Origin: Candidatus Sumerlaeota bacterium
Lineage (GTDB): Bacteria; Sumerlaeota; Sumerlaeia; JADFCT01
NCBI GenBank assembly: GCA_017161665.1
Contig: JADFCT010000031.1
Span: 1 to 17,566 of the forward strand
DNA length: 17,566 bases
Direction of reading: 5' to 3'
The translations under genes and the position numbers were made by a program. Shown here one piece after another: positions 7,901-14,426 of this stretch; position 1 is the first letter of the stretch, and each line of letters begins with the position of its first letter. The notes under the pieces are model-generated. The model saw only the letters and a list, made by a program, of their open reading frames with translations. It searched no databases and was not told where the DNA came from.

Positions 7901-10900
7901 CATGCTCAGTTTGGATGGAATCCAGGAAGCGGCGCCACAGTCAGCCGTAATCCGCGCATCAAAAGAAGGATTTTATGAAGTAAATCTAAACCGACATGGG
8001 GCGTTGGGTATGGCGCAGAATGCGTCCGAGGCCCCCGAATGGTTTGGGGGGCTCGAAAAATGCGTCCTGCCAGATCGACCGTATTCGCTGGATTTTTCCA
8101 TGAAACGCGCCGTCATGATCGATGGTCGCATAACGGCCTTGAACGGCGAACCGGTTCCGGAAGTAACGATAACCGCCAAATGCGAGGATGGCCCTCCAGG
8201 GCTCAAATATCTGGATCGATACCGATCCGAACAGGACGGACACTTCTATTTGAAGGATCTGCCTTTAGGCGCCTTGTGGTTCGCAGTGGCGCCCAGCGAA
8301 GGCAATGAACACATCACACAATCCGTTGAGTTCAACCTGGAAGGTCGGTATGAAATTCAACTCCTCTACAATCCAGAGGCCAATCAATTGGAATTCAATA
8401 TGGTTACGGCGCCAATGGCCTCTGTCTTCAGTGGCGACCGCGCCGGCGCCACAGAGGGCCTCCCGACCAGCTATTACGCCGATGGGAAGGGGTTTGGCCA
8501 AATCTTTCAACGCTTTGTTACCGGATCGCCCAATGGCAACTGTTTTATTGATTTTGACACCGGCAAACTGTCACCGATGCCCGATTGGGTGGATTTCGAC
8601 GACGAGTTCCTGTTCGGGGATCTCTGGCAACACCGTGGAGGCCCGGATGCGTATGGGCAAATCTATCAATCCGAGAACCTGGGATTCGTTTGTTATTATA
8701 TGAAAGTGGTATCGGTGAAACCCGAATTGTGGGACACCATCACAACGACCACCATCCAGGAAAGACTGGAGGCCGCGCCACTTTCAATCGATGACGCGAA
8801 CAAACGCATATACATGCATTCCATGGAGGATGAGACGGCCACCTATCTCTTCGAAACGCGTGAAGGGGGACAGGGGATCCTTCAGATTATGGAAGTGCGT
8901 TCCCTTGAAAATACCCGGCCAGGCAATCCCAGCGGTATTCGTGTTCAGTATAAAATGATCAGCGTCCCGAAACCGACACCCACGCCCAGTCCGACGCCGG
9001 AGCCCACTCCCACCCCGACCCCTTCACCCACACCGGCCCTTCCAACACCCGTCTTGCCAACACCACCGGTTCTAATACCGACTCCAACCGTGACAGCCAC
9101 ATCCGATACTGCGGAAACATCCTTGTTCCATTCCGAACCGACACCGACACCGATCGTCGATTTCGGCTTTTACTTCCGAATCGTCAATGACCAACTTCGC
9201 CCCCGATTTGATACCGGGGAAATTCGACAAGCGCAAATCGAAATCGAACCGCTGTACAGTCGGGACGAAATAAATCTGATCTATTCGATTCCGGCGGCGC
9301 GACTCACGGAATTATTCCGGTGCCTGGATCGAGCGCCGGTTTGGAGCCCCCTGTCCACACAGAACACCCAGTGGGGACGCGCCGTAGGCGACCCAGTGGT
9401 TCAGATAACATTGATGGACGGCATCATCGTCACCATTGAGACAGCGCTGAATAGTCGGCCACAATTCCGTCTCGTTATCGGCCGAAGCGAAGTTCTTTTC
9501 GATAGCGTCGTCCTGGTTGATCTTATCAAGGAGACGATGGATGCGGGGCTGAAGGGTGAACTGATCGGCTTGGGATGGTCGGAACGCAGGCATGAAGCCG
9601 CGCTACGGTTATTCCGACGGGGGGATCGTCAGGGCGTTCCAGTGCTGGAAAGCAGTTTGATGGAAGGACGTCGCATCAACGCGCGCCTGGACGCAGCCTG
9701 CGCGCTAGCCATCGAACGCAGTCCCGAGGCCTTGGATGTATTAATCGAAATGGCGTCTCAATCCAGTGATGAAGCAGGACGCGCTGCAATTCTTCAGGGA
9801 ATCATTCATTATTCGAATGAGACAATTATCGACGCGTTGCGCACAATCTGTCAGGCTAATACGTCAGTGGAAATTCGGCATCAGGCCCTGACCGTCCTGG
9901 CTCGAATCGGTACGCCGGCGGCGATTGACACTCTGCTCGAATACTGGGGGGGGGGGCGGAACTTCCCACTCCTTTTCCTCCGCGCCACCGGGCAATACTT
10001 TGAGCTGGGCGAGTACGGAAAGTGCCGACAATGGTGGCAGGCCAATCGAGAACGCCCGCGAATGGAACTATTGGCTGATGGCGTCTGGAGCGACAGCGGC
10101 GGTTACGGAAGTGTCTGTCTCGAGGAAATGCGTAAAGCCGATGCCAACGAGGCGGCGCGCGTATTGATGCGCCGACTTGCCAACGCGACAGGACGCCATC
10201 TGACACGAATCGCGCAAGCATTAGATACGCTGACCGGATTGGATTTCGGCGCCCGGAAAGAGGCTTGGGAACGGTGGTGGCAGGCCAAGTCGGCCGGAGC
10301 CGACGCCGCCACCCTTGACTTCGATGCGGATCGCTTCGCGGGACTGCCTATCCAGCATGGCATTCAAGCACGGCTGCGTGCCGACCAGCAGGTCTGGAGC
10401 AAAGGCCAAACGCCTGTACTGCGTTTGGACCTGCGCAATGTCGGTGGACAAACATGGCGTCTATGGGCCGACCAAGCCGCTTGCGAAATCTGGTTCAACG
10501 GCGACTGGTATTCCTATCCCGCCTGGAGCGAAGGCGTCTATCAACGTCTGGAACCCGGCGATGTCATTCGAGATATCACCATCGAACTGACGGAAGGATT
10601 CTGGACAGGCAGGGGAAACGTCGGACTTTTAAAGTGGGGGGGCGGAACGATAACCGTCCAGGCCGCCATCACGGTGTATCCGGTTGACGGCGACAACCTC
10701 CAAGCCGAACAGATCCTCAGTAACCGACTTTCATTTGAAGCGCAAGCGGAGCGAACGGGCGGACATGCTCCAGCGCCGGAGGACAAACGCCTGTTCTTCC
10801 ACGGACTTGATTTGTCTCAGGCCACTCGTACGGACAGCGCACGTGAGACACCGGATCTGTTTGAGAAAGATCCACCATGGGCCACGGAATACTCCCTCCG

Positions 10901-12578
10901 GGATGAAGTAATTGTCCGGTATGATCATTATGACGGCGCCGTGTATGCGCTGCCCGATCGCGGCATCTTTTATGTCCGATTGAACAAAGCGGGGTATGGC
11001 GCCGTTTCCTATTATGGACCCTTCCAGGGCGATCCGGACGAAAGAATGGATTGGACAATACCCGCTCCCCCATCAGATACGGACGCATCCGCCGTTGGGC
11101 GCAAAGAGATTAAGGTCCCGGAACCAGAGGAGCCGGAAGACACGAAGCAAACCGTCTTGCCCCCCGGCGTCGAAGGGGGGGACGCCGAAAAAGTAAAACC
11201 GCCGATCCATGTGGAATATGCCGGTGTTTACCATTTGACCGCCCAGTCCGACTCGTTTCTGTTTGAAGTGAGAAAAGAGGAGGAAATGTATTATCTGATC
11301 GACTCCTCCGGGGAACGCCGTTGGATGGAGTCTGATGCGGACGGTCTCGCCTTTCGGGTGGGAAAAGAACGGTTCTTGCTGCGATACCTTTCAGAAGAAC
11401 AGGGATTTGCCGTTTCACGCGCTTATCCGGGACGATCCCGTTCGGGAAGTCAAATACCCTTAAAAAAGACCGACTCCAACGCCATTACCGAATTGGAGAG
11501 GGCCACATTTCAAGGGGACTTGATAACCGTAAAACGACTGTTGGAAGGTGATCCGGAATTACTGAATGAAACCCCAAGCGGCCGACGGGTCGTACATCAA
11601 GCGATCCAAGGACAGAACGCGGATGTCTTACGGTATCTCCTGACCTGGAATCCCCCGCTGAATGAATATGACCGGGTGGGACGGGCCCCAATTCATTGGG
11701 CCGCCCGAATGGGTCGCGAGGATATGATCGAAATGCTGATTGAAGCCGGCGCCGACGTCCACCTTCTAACGCGCGAGGGTGGTCAAAACGCTGTGCATGA
11801 AGTGGTTTTATCCGAGCCCGGTGAGGGGCGCTGTCCAAGGGCCACCCTGGAAATCCTGCTGGCTGCCGGCGCCGACACCGAACAACGGGACGAGGAAGGA
11901 AACACGCCCATGGACTGGGTTCAAACCCAGGGCCGGGAAGAATTGAGGGCTTTATTGACCGCGCTGGATCCCAATTCAGATAAATACGGAAGGATTTGGC
12001 GTTTCACGGCTCCCGATCCACAGGCAATGATCTGGTCCAAAGAGCAGCTGCCCTCGGGGAACGCAAAAGATATCGAAAAACAACCGTTTGCCTGGACGAT
12101 TACTCCCGATTGGCCGGTGCGACTGATCACGGCCTGGTGGACATGGGATGGGACCGACCTGGAACACGGCGGAGGAGGAAGCAGTATCCCATACGAAAAC
12201 CCCATCGTATTGCGCCTGGATGTGGAACAGATGAACAACCAGTTGATCCTATCTGAAAACCAGTCGCCCCTGGCGACGGCAATTGAAACGCCGTTGGCCT
12301 CGGTTCTTTCCAGTGTGTCCATTCCTCCCCAGTCAAAAATCGAATTCAAGGCAATGAACTCTAGCGGGCGACTCACCAAGCAGTACGCCATCCTTTATGA
12401 GGTCCGCTTTCGCGATGACCAAAACAATGTCATCAAGACCGCATTGCTGGCCGCCCGAGTCGCCAATCGGAATGATCGTCCCCTGACAACGAAGGAACCA
12501 CCGTATGATATGAGCGAAACCCCTTTTACGGCCTCTCTGTTCGGAGGTCCCCTTTTGCCGAAAATGCCGAAGGAATAA
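4917..12578 (+). CDS. Giant exported mosaic protein (HEAT, LamG, carboxypeptidase-regulatory, Pro-Thr linker, ankyrin)
   Basis: 2553 aa. Signal peptide 1-37 (core LLIGMACLFGIIAI, cleavage LRA-Q). Then a beta-rich N-terminal region; HEAT-like helices about 340-500 (IGRPAVPALTGLLSD); beta module 552-682; LamG/concanavalin domain about 686-876 (FDGVDDSF, FTVEAWVR, EWHHVAVVWRDG); two carboxypeptidase-regulatory folds about 944-1025 and 1065-1153; an unassigned domain with FIDFDTGKL and GILQIMEVR to 1345; Pro-Thr linker 1351-1411; an unassigned domain to about 1545; HEAT repeats about 1555-1681; a Trp-rich AWERWWQAK segment; a second copy of the beta module 1815-1944; acidic/Pro linker; lipocalin-like strands about 2098-2172; about five ankyrin repeats 2190-2352; unassigned C-terminus. 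No TM anchor or sorting signal at the end, so periplasmic, secreted or surface-bound by another route. All named domains are binding or scaffold types; I see no catalytic motif. Known relatives of such mosaics are common in planctomycetes, mostly without function. Confidence 0.92.
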   Translation: MMPASPNPIRIYWSRSLLIGMACLFGIIAISPVPLRAQDRIRSQDMTANTETSQSLRALIHGIHSDLMNLRYTNPAFSQYNETCLEESEEWGAIAFFPSREGGTTPSRLPQTPEQLLINIVSLQDTSQRHDFLNEVSNIAVCQFPTLGYRLVVRNSLQIEGARQVVQRIALTNCETLQRRISSESTDAWPLVVEAFRPTSQSSQGYFTLDQNVLVGLSTGSPQSGEVLRISSARFERSGNELLAVLNLTERAVIDSQWRISVTIMDRNSSPLSQSSGIYEVRVSPSDYPQLREGYVTLDHGLWEANASAGVFRIDVIRLPFTDGVRDMELIEGRLAPPGQREAFISACRLLSRGETRKEVARRMEEVAAMEPSSDIGRPASRLADDLARMATEDAVFSQTRPMDMTRGDQGIAYLVYQLRDLSESELIPDSRGRIFGLTQQNVADEFLEIGRPAVPALTGLLSDMRPTRIYDEGLGANGYVWRLSDVALELLMAIAKQQGADLFDESLLGKSDYFSQISAARRQIILEQARAWSGELGGASIEEWAGEVVDGLQARLTPFKPSFPMGEAPILFADIRNQGWRNWSMVSTHEMCEIEVDGEWFTWGLNVMAHTEWLEPGDAFRDIRLILDENWIRIKDREPLRMTHGSHSIRVAFMPDLEDEEAERSVRIVSNQAFLTVLALPPQGYGAVFDGVDDSFQAPDDPSLDLGSQFTVEAWVRIGNVLNERAFLSKEAPYFQGWSLSVTPVLRGGLLRADYFPSAYESADRQEDGDLYTFVFTVGDGARLHELTATIDWRRGPEPRIEQGEWHHVAVVWRDGEVVFFIDGVERQSEWDTSVSLAAPAQAPLSIGKSSGAMGRHFEGELADIRIWEVARSGQAIKAGMTKKLLGNEAGLVAAWSLQEPTESVVRDLGPKGLDAKRSQTRQRPGRLPTPQNVDAYGANKEFTVLGSVTDESGKPMEGVRVSAHCGIETLMLTGETLSGLDGRFVLQFAPSITMLSLDGIQEAAPQSAVIRASKEGFYEVNLNRHGALGMAQNASEAPEWFGGLEKCVLPDRPYSLDFSMKRAVMIDGRITALNGEPVPEVTITAKCEDGPPGLKYLDRYRSEQDGHFYLKDLPLGALWFAVAPSEGNEHITQSVEFNLEGRYEIQLLYNPEANQLEFNMVTAPMASVFSGDRAGATEGLPTSYYADGKGFGQIFQRFVTGSPNGNCFIDFDTGKLSPMPDWVDFDDEFLFGDLWQHRGGPDAYGQIYQSENLGFVCYYMKVVSVKPELWDTITTTTIQERLEAAPLSIDDANKRIYMHSMEDETATYLFETREGGQGILQIMEVRSLENTRPGNPSGIRVQYKMISVPKPTPTPSPTPEPTPTPTPSPTPALPTPVLPTPPVLIPTPTVTATSDTAETSLFHSEPTPTPIVDFGFYFRIVNDQLRPRFDTGEIRQAQIEIEPLYSRDEINLIYSIPAARLTELFRCLDRAPVWSPLSTQNTQWGRAVGDPVVQITLMDGIIVTIETALNSRPQFRLVIGRSEVLFDSVVLVDLIKETMDAGLKGELIGLGWSERRHEAALRLFRRGDRQGVPVLESSLMEGRRINARLDAACALAIERSPEALDVLIEMASQSSDEAGRAAILQGIIHYSNETIIDALRTICQANTSVEIRHQALTVLARIGTPAAIDTLLEYWGGGRNFPLLFLRATGQYFELGEYGKCRQWWQANRERPRMELLADGVWSDSGGYGSVCLEEMRKADANEAARVLMRRLANATGRHLTRIAQALDTLTGLDFGARKEAWERWWQAKSAGADAATLDFDADRFAGLPIQHGIQARLRADQQVWSKGQTPVLRLDLRNVGGQTWRLWADQAACEIWFNGDWYSYPAWSEGVYQRLEPGDVIRDITIELTEGFWTGRGNVGLLKWGGGTITVQAAITVYPVDGDNLQAEQILSNRLSFEAQAERTGGHAPAPEDKRLFFHGLDLSQATRTDSARETPDLFEKDPPWATEYSLRDEVIVRYDHYDGAVYALPDRGIFYVRLNKAGYGAVSYYGPFQGDPDERMDWTIPAPPSDTDASAVGRKEIKVPEPEEPEDTKQTVLPPGVEGGDAEKVKPPIHVEYAGVYHLTAQSDSFLFEVRKEEEMYYLIDSSGERRWMESDADGLAFRVGKERFLLRYLSEEQGFAVSRAYPGRSRSGSQIPLKKTDSNAITELERATFQGDLITVKRLLEGDPELLNETPSGRRVVHQAIQGQNADVLRYLLTWNPPLNEYDRVGRAPIHWAARMGREDMIEMLIEAGADVHLLTREGGQNAVHEVVLSEPGEGRCPRATLEILLAAGADTEQRDEEGNTPMDWVQTQGREELRALLTALDPNSDKYGRIWRFTAPDPQAMIWSKEQLPSGNAKDIEKQPFAWTITPDWPVRLITAWWTWDGTDLEHGGGGSSIPYENPIVLRLDVEQMNNQLILSENQSPLATAIETPLASVLSSVSIPPQSKIEFKAMNSSGRLTKQYAILYEVRFRDDQNNVIKTALLAARVANRNDRPLTTKEPPYDMSETPFTASLFGGPLLPKMPKE
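8967..9150 (+). repeat. Pro-Thr low-complexity linker coding repeat
   Basis: Imperfect tandem repeats of ccgacn/cccacn triplet pairs encode PTPTPSPTPEPTP-type sequence at residues 1351-1411 of the giant protein, broken by a short TSDTAETSLFHSE stretch. Such linkers separate exported domains and are often O-glycosylated. It divides the LamG half from the second HEAT/ankyrin half. Confidence 0.85.
9946..9956 (+). repeat. 11-G homopolymer inside the giant coding sequence
   Basis: Eleven G in a row encode the end of Trp plus three Gly (residues 1677-1680, YWGGGRN) in the second HEAT array. The frame is open through it as given. Loss of one G leads to a stop at 10165-10167; gain of one leads to a stop at 10001-10003. 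Either would remove about a third of the protein. This length is in the range that slips in phase-variable genes. Confidence 0.9.
11160..11181. repeat. C6/G7 inverted repeat in the giant coding sequence
   Basis: CCCCCC at 11160-11165 and GGGGGGG at 11175-11181 are 9 bases apart and could form a 6-bp all-GC stem. They encode LPPGVEGGD in an acidic/Pro linker. It may be chance from codon use. Confidence 0.5.
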
Positions 12579-12841
12579 CCCATTTTTTTGGGACGCTCGT
12601 CAGACAAAACCCATTCCCAAGCGTCTGTCACAGCCGGTAGACGGCCAGTTCCATGCTCAGATTCTTTGCACGAAATCGACTTATTTTCCCAATCAGCGGA
12701 TTGCTTTCCAAAGCCTCTCGTGGAGAGACCGGATGAAAATGCGTTGACACGATCGGAGAGGCATTTGACATGAGAAGCGCTCTTTCCGATCGATTTCCAC
12801 CAATCATTCACCAACTTTGACACGCAAAGCCTTGCGCCGGA
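12579..12841. other. Convergent intergenic region with several inverted repeats
   Basis: 263 bases between the stops of the giant gene and mlaA; I see no gene. It holds TTTTTTT (12583-12589) without a good hairpin before it; alternative pairs TTGGGA/TCCCAA (12588-12593, 12615-12620) and GACGCT/AGCGTC (12592-12597, 12620-12625); CTCTC-GTG-GAGAG (12715-12727); CGATCGGA/TCCGATCG (12750-12757, 12785-12792), extendable by GAG/CTC; and CGCAA-AGCC-TTGCG near 12823-12836 just past the mlaA stop. These could end transcription from both sides, but none is a classical terminator. Confidence 0.5.
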
Positions 12842-13672
12842 TTATTCTTTCACCTTTTTTTCGCGGTTCTGAAAATAGGCGTTCCGGATTGCGATGTAGG
12901 GTTCGACGGACATGTCTCGCATCTGTTCGTATCGGTCCGGATCAAGAGACGTTTCATTTATAATGTCGAGCGCCGTCGTAACGATGCCAATAGCGGGTTC
13001 ATCCGCCAAGAGCCAGGTTTTGGGATTGGCTAAACGATCCACAACGGCGCCCACCGTCCCACGAACCGACGATGGTCCCAGGAGCGGCCAGGTGATGAAC
13101 CAGCCCGGACCGATTCCCCAACGCCCAATGGCCTGATCGAAATCTTCCGCATGGGCCTCAATTTCCCAGATTTGCTCCGCCGCGTCCCAGAAACCGACGA
13201 CACCGATGGTCGTATTGATGAGGAAGCGTCCCGTTTCCGTTCCGGAGTCATACATCCGTCCCTGAGCCAGACAGGCCACGAGTCGAACCGGATATTCAAT
13301 GTTTCGGAAAAAGTTGTTGATACCGGTCTGGGCATGATCGGGCATGGCCCAGCCATAACCTTTGGCCACGGGCTGAAGAAACCAGAAATAGAATTTGTCG
13401 TTGAAGTGAAACCAGGTCACGTTCCAGTAATAAAATGGATCGGATCGGGAAACGGCCCCTTCTTCCCCATATTCATCGCCATACTCGGCCAAGAGGGATT
13501 CGAGTTCTTCATCCGACTCCACATCAGCATCTACATTGGTGTCGCCTCCCCTATCGGGCGCTTCCGGCGCAGGCGATCCGGCGCCGGCGCATCCCAAGGC
13601 GCCAACAATGACTATCAAGAGCGCAACGAGCGCGAGGTTTTTCAAGATGCATGATTCAGGATTTGGTTTCAT
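12842..13672 (-). CDS. mlaA: MlaA (VacJ) family outer-membrane phospholipid-transport lipoprotein
   Basis: 276 aa from ATG 13672. Lipoprotein signal with lipobox ALGC, lipidation at Cys28, Ala at +2 (outer membrane). After it comes an acidic segment of about 40 residues (DVESDEELESLLAEYGDEYGEE), longer than I expect for the family. Family blocks follow: DPFYYWNVTWFHFNDKFYFWFLQPVAKGY, INNFFRNIEYPVRLVACLAQG, FLINTTIGVVGFWDAA, DFDQAIGRWGIGPGWFITWPLLGPSSVRGTVG and VDRLANPKTW. Known role: removes mislaid phospholipid from the outer leaflet and passes it to MlaC. The frame can open at TTG 13702, but ATG 13672 gives a normal signal peptide and has AAGGT 8 bases upstream. It overlaps the end of mlaC by 17 bases. 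Confidence 0.93.
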   Translation of the reverse strand: MKPNPESCILKNLALVALLIVIVGALGCAGAGSPAPEAPDRGGDTNVDADVESDEELESLLAEYGDEYGEEGAVSRSDPFYYWNVTWFHFNDKFYFWFLQPVAKGYGWAMPDHAQTGINNFFRNIEYPVRLVACLAQGRMYDSGTETGRFLINTTIGVVGFWDAAEQIWEIEAHAEDFDQAIGRWGIGPGWFITWPLLGPSSVRGTVGAVVDRLANPKTWLLADEPAIGIVTTALDIINETSLDPDRYEQMRDMSVEPYIAIRNAYFQNREKKVKE

Positions 13673-14318
13673 TGTCTTTGACCTTCGTCTGGATTTGTTC
13701 AATCAGTTCCGCAGGCGTCTTTTGGGCCAGGATTTTAGCGAACTGAGTTCGATAGTTGGAGACCAGGCTGACACCTTCGACTTTGATATCATCCACGCGC
13801 CAATCGTTGGACGTTTCATTGAGAAAGAAATTATAGGCTACATCCAAAGGCTTTGCAGATGAATTCGGATTCACGGAGTGAGTCTGGACCTGCACCCGTT
13901 GCGAGGTCTTCGAGAGTTTGACAAACTTCCGAATTTGCAGGGTTTCCTGAGCCGACGAGGTTTCCATCCGATCAATATAGGTCGTAAACAACAGGCGGGA
14001 AAAAGAGTCTTTGAACTGTTCAAATTCCTGGTCCGAAAATTTCTTTTTATTCATCGCCAGCGTCAAAAGACCAACGCGGTCCATATCCACCCGTTTGAGG
14101 AGAAAGACCCGAATGTCCTCACGATACTTGTCGCGTTTTTCTTTATAGTCTTCTTTGCCAACGATCGCGACCACCGTCGAAGCGGTTTCATTGACAATTG
14201 CCGTCAACTGTTCACGCGTTTTCGAATCAATATTGCTGGCATTGATCTGAGCGCCCGCGGAAGCCGTCAACAACCAGGCTCCCAAAATCAGCATCACGAA
14301 ATTTCTCGCCGTCTTCAT
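13656..14318 (-). CDS. mlaC: MlaC family periplasmic phospholipid carrier
   Basis: 220 aa. Sec signal peptide with cleavage AGA-Q after residue 23. The mature part matches the MlaC/Ttg2 fold: VDMDRVGLLTLAMNKKKFSDQEFEQFKDSFSRLL family block, TYIDRMETSSAQE, a beta segment with YNFFLNETSNDWRVDDIKVEGVSLVSNYRTQF, and a C-terminal helix FAKILAQKTPAELIEQIQ. Known role: shuttles phospholipid between outer-membrane MlaA and the inner-membrane MlaFEDB complex; the latter is not encoded here. GAGG lies 8 bases before the ATG. The end overlaps the start of mlaA, so the two are co-translated. The usual LGryW motif is changed to LAMNKKK. Confidence 0.9.
   Translation of the reverse strand: MKTARNFVMLILGAWLLTASAGAQINASNIDSKTREQLTAIVNETASTVVAIVGKEDYKEKRDKYREDIRVFLLKRVDMDRVGLLTLAMNKKKFSDQEFEQFKDSFSRLLFTTYIDRMETSSAQETLQIRKFVKLSKTSQRVQVQTHSVNPNSSAKPLDVAYNFFLNETSNDWRVDDIKVEGVSLVSNYRTQFAKILAQKTPAELIEQIQTKVKDNETKS
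13681..13685 (-). promoter_or_regulatory. Ribosome binding site deciding the mlaA start
   Basis: AAGGT on the minus strand, 8 bases before ATG 13672 and inside the end of mlaC. It supports the ATG over the upstream TTG at 13702. Confidence 0.55.
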
Positions 14319-14348
14319 GGGTCACACCTCATGGCTTGGGATGGTTCT

Positions 14349-14415
14349 TCGCCAAAGTTTTTCGTTTGGCAATTACCCCTAAATCAGAATTTGATTTTCC
14401 ACGATTTCCTTTAGG
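14349..14415 (-). promoter_or_regulatory. Structured leader between the DUF4091 gene and mlaC
   Basis: In the 108-base gap the minus strand holds a 6-bp hairpin GCCAAA/TTTGGC (14351-14356, 14365-14370; 8 pairs in RNA with a wobble), and upstream AAATCA/TGATTT (14381-14386, 14392-14397) inside CCTAAA/TTTAGG (14378-14383, 14410-14415). None is followed by a T run, so I do not call a terminator. It could be an attenuating or processing structure, or chance in AT-rich DNA. Confidence 0.3.
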
Positions 14416-14426
14416 AATGAAATCAA

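Noticed and set aside
8967..9150. Pro-Thr repeat as a CRISPR-like or tandem DNA repeat array
   Set aside because: Units are irregular and in frame, and the pattern is explained by a coding Pro-Thr linker.
12581..12593. CCCATTTTTTTGGG as terminator of the giant gene
   Set aside because: The stem is only CCC/GGG around the T run, so the T tract is the loop rather than the tail. No strong hairpin precedes it.
12744..12773. Two TTGACA hexamers
   Set aside because: No -10-like hexamer lies 16-18 bases after either, and there is no gene start downstream on the plus strand.
12395..12823. 142-aa minus-strand open frame reaching into the convergent gap
   Set aside because: It starts with GTG, has no recognisable domain and overlaps the 3' end of the giant gene by more than 180 bases; the extra part in the gap is not enough to support a gene.
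13151..13654. 167-aa plus-strand open frame
   Set aside because: Antisense to mlaA; a shadow of its codon pattern.
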